Shown piece after piece: positions 60,742 to 64,000 of a stretch of 64,000 nt of DNA (position 1 is the stretch's first letter; each line of letters opens with the position of its first letter). Source of the stretch: Diplosphaera chodatii (lineage: Eukaryota; Chlorophyta; Trebouxiophyceae; Prasiolales; Stichococcaceae). The notes beneath the pieces were generated by a model. The model worked only from the letters and a program-made list of their open reading frames with translations, had not been told where the DNA came from and searched no databases. Where the stretch lies: contig JAALGY010000023.1 in the NCBI GenBank assembly GCA_032358165.1, positions 682,001 to 746,000 on the forward strand, written 5' to 3'. The position numbers and the translations under genes were made by a program.

Positions 60742-63741
60742 CTACACAAGGTCGCCGACTATGGCGTTCAGCAGCTCGTCCACCGTGGCCGACACGCGCG
60801 TCATCGCCTGCTTGCGGGTGGCAAAGGCGGCGCCGCTGACGGGGGCCGGCAGCTGCGGCGCCTGGCAGTCGGGCTGGCAGGGCAGCTGCAGAGGGGTGAG
60901 GCCCGGCGGCGGCACCAGGGAGGTGCGGCGCAGGGACGCCAGCTGCTGCGGGGGCGTGACCGGCGGAGAGGGCTCCGATTGCTGATGGCCGTCTCCGTCC
61001 TGCTGCTGCTGCTGCTGCTGCCGTTTAAGCGGCTGCAGGGGGCTGCGGGCCAGGGGGGCCACGGCTCGGGCCAGCGCCTCGGCAAAGCTGGGTTTGGGCT
61101 GCGGCGGCGGCGTGCGCTCCGGCGACAGCCGCTGCAGGAACTCCAGCGTGTCGTCCGGATGCGACAGGATGTTGGCCTGCGTGACAGCAAATAACCGTCA
61201 ACCATCACCCTTGAGATGCAGGTAGTGCTGCCGTGATCAGAGTAGGTCTCAGATAAAGTTGTGCATGCAGCGTGCATACACAGATTGCAACCCATGGAAA
61301 GGTCATCAGCAACACGCACCTGGAGCAAGTCCATAAACTCGCGGCTGCCATCCGAGTCGATGCTGCTGATGCTGCTGGTCGACAGCACGCTGGCTGCGCT
61401 GAGGTCCACCTCCTCATCCTCCGAGTAGGTGCGCTGTTCAAATTAGCACCAAACATGGTCAGCAGGGTCAATCGCTTGTCAATGAAGTGGTCAGCAGCGG
61501 TGTTGCACGGCATGAAGATACGCCAACCAAAACTTTTCCTACCAAGCCAACAATGCTGGCATACCTGAATGCCGCGGGGCGGCGTCTGGAAGCTGGAGGC
61601 GGGCAGCTCAAGCAGGGGCGCTAGCTCGTGGCTGCTCACGGCGGGGAAGCCTGCGCTCATGCTGCGGGCTGCGCCGGCGGCCGGGCTGAGCACAGCTGGC
61701 GTTGGCGTCAGCGTCAGCGCTGGGCTGAGCACCATCCTGCAGAGTGAATGCATATGTAGGACATCAGCACGAAGGATTGAGTATACATGTGCACCGTTCA
61801 GACAATTCCATTGGCGCGGCATCAGCCGATTGTGCGTGACACAGCCAACTCCACCTGCTCACCTGTGGTCTGATGGCGTCGCATTGCCAGCCAGCGGGCT
61901 GGGCTGCAGCGGCGACGCGAGCTGAGGGCTGAGGGGGAAGGCGCTGCAGGGACTGGGGCTGCCAAAGTCGGCGGCCGGGGACCCCAGCGCGTGCTGCGCA
62001 TCCCAGGAGCGACACCGCCGCATGCGCCGGCTGCCGCTGCACTTCTGCGCCTTGGGCAGGCCCGGCCGCCGGCCGAAGCACTTGGCGCGCAGCTGCTCAA
62101 ACAGCGACGTCAGGCGGCCTGCACAGGGCGTCGGGTGACTCTGGACAGGCTGCTCAGGAGGACTGTTTGCAGGAGGCTTGAGCGGTATGGTGCGTGCAAG
62201 TGTACATGCAGGAAAGGGGGTACACTAGGGCGACAGAGCCACTCACTGGGCTCGTTCAGCGGCACGGGGTTGTGGAAGGGCAGCAGCCAGGGCGCCCAGC
62301 GGCTGTGCTTCGCCGCCAGCATCGCGCCGGTGGCCATGTTGACGGCGCACAGCACCGCCGCGCATGTGGTCACCCATGCCGGCAGCGGCGGCAGAGCCCA
62401 TCTGCAGCAGCCCGTACACCATGATTTAGCCTTGACAACACCTTGCGCCATCACAATGCGCCAGCGGGGAACAAGGCGTTGACGATCGCTGAGGCCGTCC
62501 TTGCGCAATGTTGGGGGGAAGCCAGCTCGGAGTCCTGGCAAACGGCGCCGTACCGCACCCGCTCCGGCACCCCACGCAGATGGGGTCAGCAACAAGGTAC
62601 GTGGCCCACCGCAGTGCTGCCTCGCACCCCCGAGGCCACGTGCATTGTCACGACCGGTCCGCGATGCGCGCTTTGAACCCAAACCTCGAACACCGAGGTC
62701 AAGTGCACGAAGAACGCTGCCCGGCCGTGGGGCCTCGATTGTACATTTGCTGCACACTGCGTGCACGCTGGCGACGGTCCACAACGTAGCGCAGACCGGC
62801 TCGGGCAAAAGTGGGTCGGGCGCCCGACCGAAGGTGGGCGGAAACAGCTGCCTTCACCGGGCAAACCGCGTCGCGCCGTGCCTTCCAAGCCGGCGACGCC
62901 CGGTCTGGGTGAACAATGCCATTACAACAGCACCTGGGCCAGTCGTTAGGGTTGCGTCCCACTGCGGCGCCTACAAGACGTGCCTTGGATCTGGTCCAAA
63001 TATACAATCGTGCACCTCGAGGCAGGCACGGGCAGTCGCGCCCCAAGGTCGTATGCCCATCAGACAGCTGTTGGCAGTGCAGGTGTGGCAAGCAGGCACC
63101 ACAACGCCCTGCAACGCCTGGTTGCCCGAGCGTGCGACCAGTTACGAGACGAAAACCACAGCGACCCCTGACCGCTGCCAGAGCTATCCCCCCACCCAAC
63201 TGCCATTCTAAGGAACAGACGAGCAGCATGCAGCTCGGGCTGCGGCGAGCCAGCCGCCCGTCACGCCAGGATCGCAGGGCTGATGACCTGGTGAATCGAC
63301 CCCAGGCTGAGGCTGTCAACGGGCGCACCTGAGGCCGTCCAGGGCGTAGGCGAAGCCCAGCCAGAGCGCCGCGACGGCGACATTGGCTGCTGTGAGGGTG
63401 TGTGCCGCCGTTTCGCGGCGCTGGCGGGCCGCCAGGGCCTCGGCGGGCAAGCTGTCGCTGTGGTGGAGACGGTCGGTTTCCTTCCGCTCCCTCTGGGCAA
63501 ACACGATCGCCCCGGCGATGGAGAAGCCGACGCTGCAGAAGAGGATGGACGCCGCGCTGATGCCCAGCACGGCGTTCAGCAGCACGAACCTCGCCGCCCG
63601 CTGCACATCGGTCTCAGCCGCTGGGTGGGTGATGCTCAAAGACCTTGGGCTGCTCGACGACAGCGCCCAGCAGGCCACGAGCAGCGTGGCGCCGACGTAT
63701 GTCAGGACCAGCCTCGCGTGCCTCACATGAACGGCCATCAT
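60742..63741 (-). CDS. Unknown membrane protein, four predicted helices and a long cytosolic-type tail
   Basis: Not recognised. Six exons join in phase: 63741-63329, 62401-62247, 62118-61863, 61736-61565, 61433-61320 and 61176-60742, giving 514 residues. Hydrophobic segments: LVLTYVGATLLVACWAL near residue 15, a long one near 50-75 (LLNAVLGISAASILFCSVGF), one near 118-135 (NVAVAALWLGFAYAL) and one near 145-165 (WVTTCAAVLCAVNMATGAML). After that the protein is soluble-looking: a basic Cys/Arg stretch (CFGRRPGLPKAQKCSGSRR), Pro/Ser-rich repeats, an acidic-Ser block (RTYSEDEEVDLSAASVLSTS) and a short poly-Gln. The tail could be a phosphorylated regulatory region. The first intron is 927 bases, unusually long here, and could hide an exon. 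ATG 63741 is followed at once by a second ATG. Confidence 0.68.
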
Positions 63742-64000
63742 CAGGCGGCCGCGCTGGGGTGGAAGCGAAGTGAGTAGTGCAACACTTGACTGGAGCCAGA
63801 TGCAAGGAGGGTGGCTAATCGCTCAACTGGCGGGGAACTCGCGCCAACAACAGATTGCCTTCTGAGTGACGCTGGCACCTGATAGGCGCTCCTTTCGGTT
63901 ACCATGTACCCAGTTCGACACCTGTGCACCTTTAGGAGCAGCCGCAGTTGCACAACAGGAACCCTACTGACCCTGGATGGCAACATATCACAGACACCCC
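63742..64000. other. 5' flank of the membrane-protein gene
   Basis: The promoter side of the leftward membrane-protein gene, to the window edge. No coding exon or RNA gene was recognised. Confidence 0.45.

Overview
This window looks like nuclear DNA of a green alga, most likely a trebouxiophyte (Chlorella/Coccomyxa type). It is GC-rich. Almost every gene is cut by many short GT-AG introns of about 100-300 bases, with exons down to 10 bases. The gene content is plant-like: a fused PHYLLO gene for phylloquinone, plastid ispF, plant-type PII and a Chlorella HUP-like hexose symporter. Two TTTAGGG units also occur. I derived exon joins by hand from splice sites, reading-frame phase and protein-family knowledge; a boundary can be off by a base or two.

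Layout. 1-826 (-): 5' part of a hexose/H+ symporter. 1877-3426 (-): organellar guanylate kinase. 3840-6571 (+): DNAJC17-like J-domain plus RRM splicing factor. 6955-19534: three neighbouring aldehyde dehydrogenase genes in very different states: about 29 exons (-), 19 exons (+) with one exon partly inverted, and a single intronless reading frame (+). 19990-21343 (-): ispF. 22019-23587 (-): RING-H2 ubiquitin ligase with an N-terminal membrane segment. 24771-29958 (+): long low-complexity protein ending in four cysteine knuckles.

30574-42601 (+): complete PHYLLO gene (MenF-MenD-MenC-MenH, about 36 exons, roughly 2,300 residues), with an intact chorismate-binding MenF module. 43344-44559 (-): PII. 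44854-47498 (+): patatin-like lipase. 48262-49547 (-): NAD(P)H-dependent FMN reductase-like protein. 50213-53457 (+): KH-domain protein. 54469-55451 (-): small unknown protein. 55876-58609 (-): DDI1 (ubiquitin-like, aspartic protease and UBA domains). 59168-60326 (+): single-domain hemerythrin. 60742-63741 (-): unknown four-helix membrane protein.

Themes. Several genes serve the plastid (PHYLLO, ispF, PII, probably guanylate kinase). Two proteins belong to ubiquitin pathways (RING-H2, DDI1). Gene pairs are often head-to-head over short spacers: PII/patatin 294 bp, the two intron-rich ALDH genes 483 bp, guanylate kinase/DNAJC17 413 bp. The most unusual region is the aldehyde dehydrogenase cluster. 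I saw no rRNA gene, convincing tRNA, CRISPR array or intact transposon.
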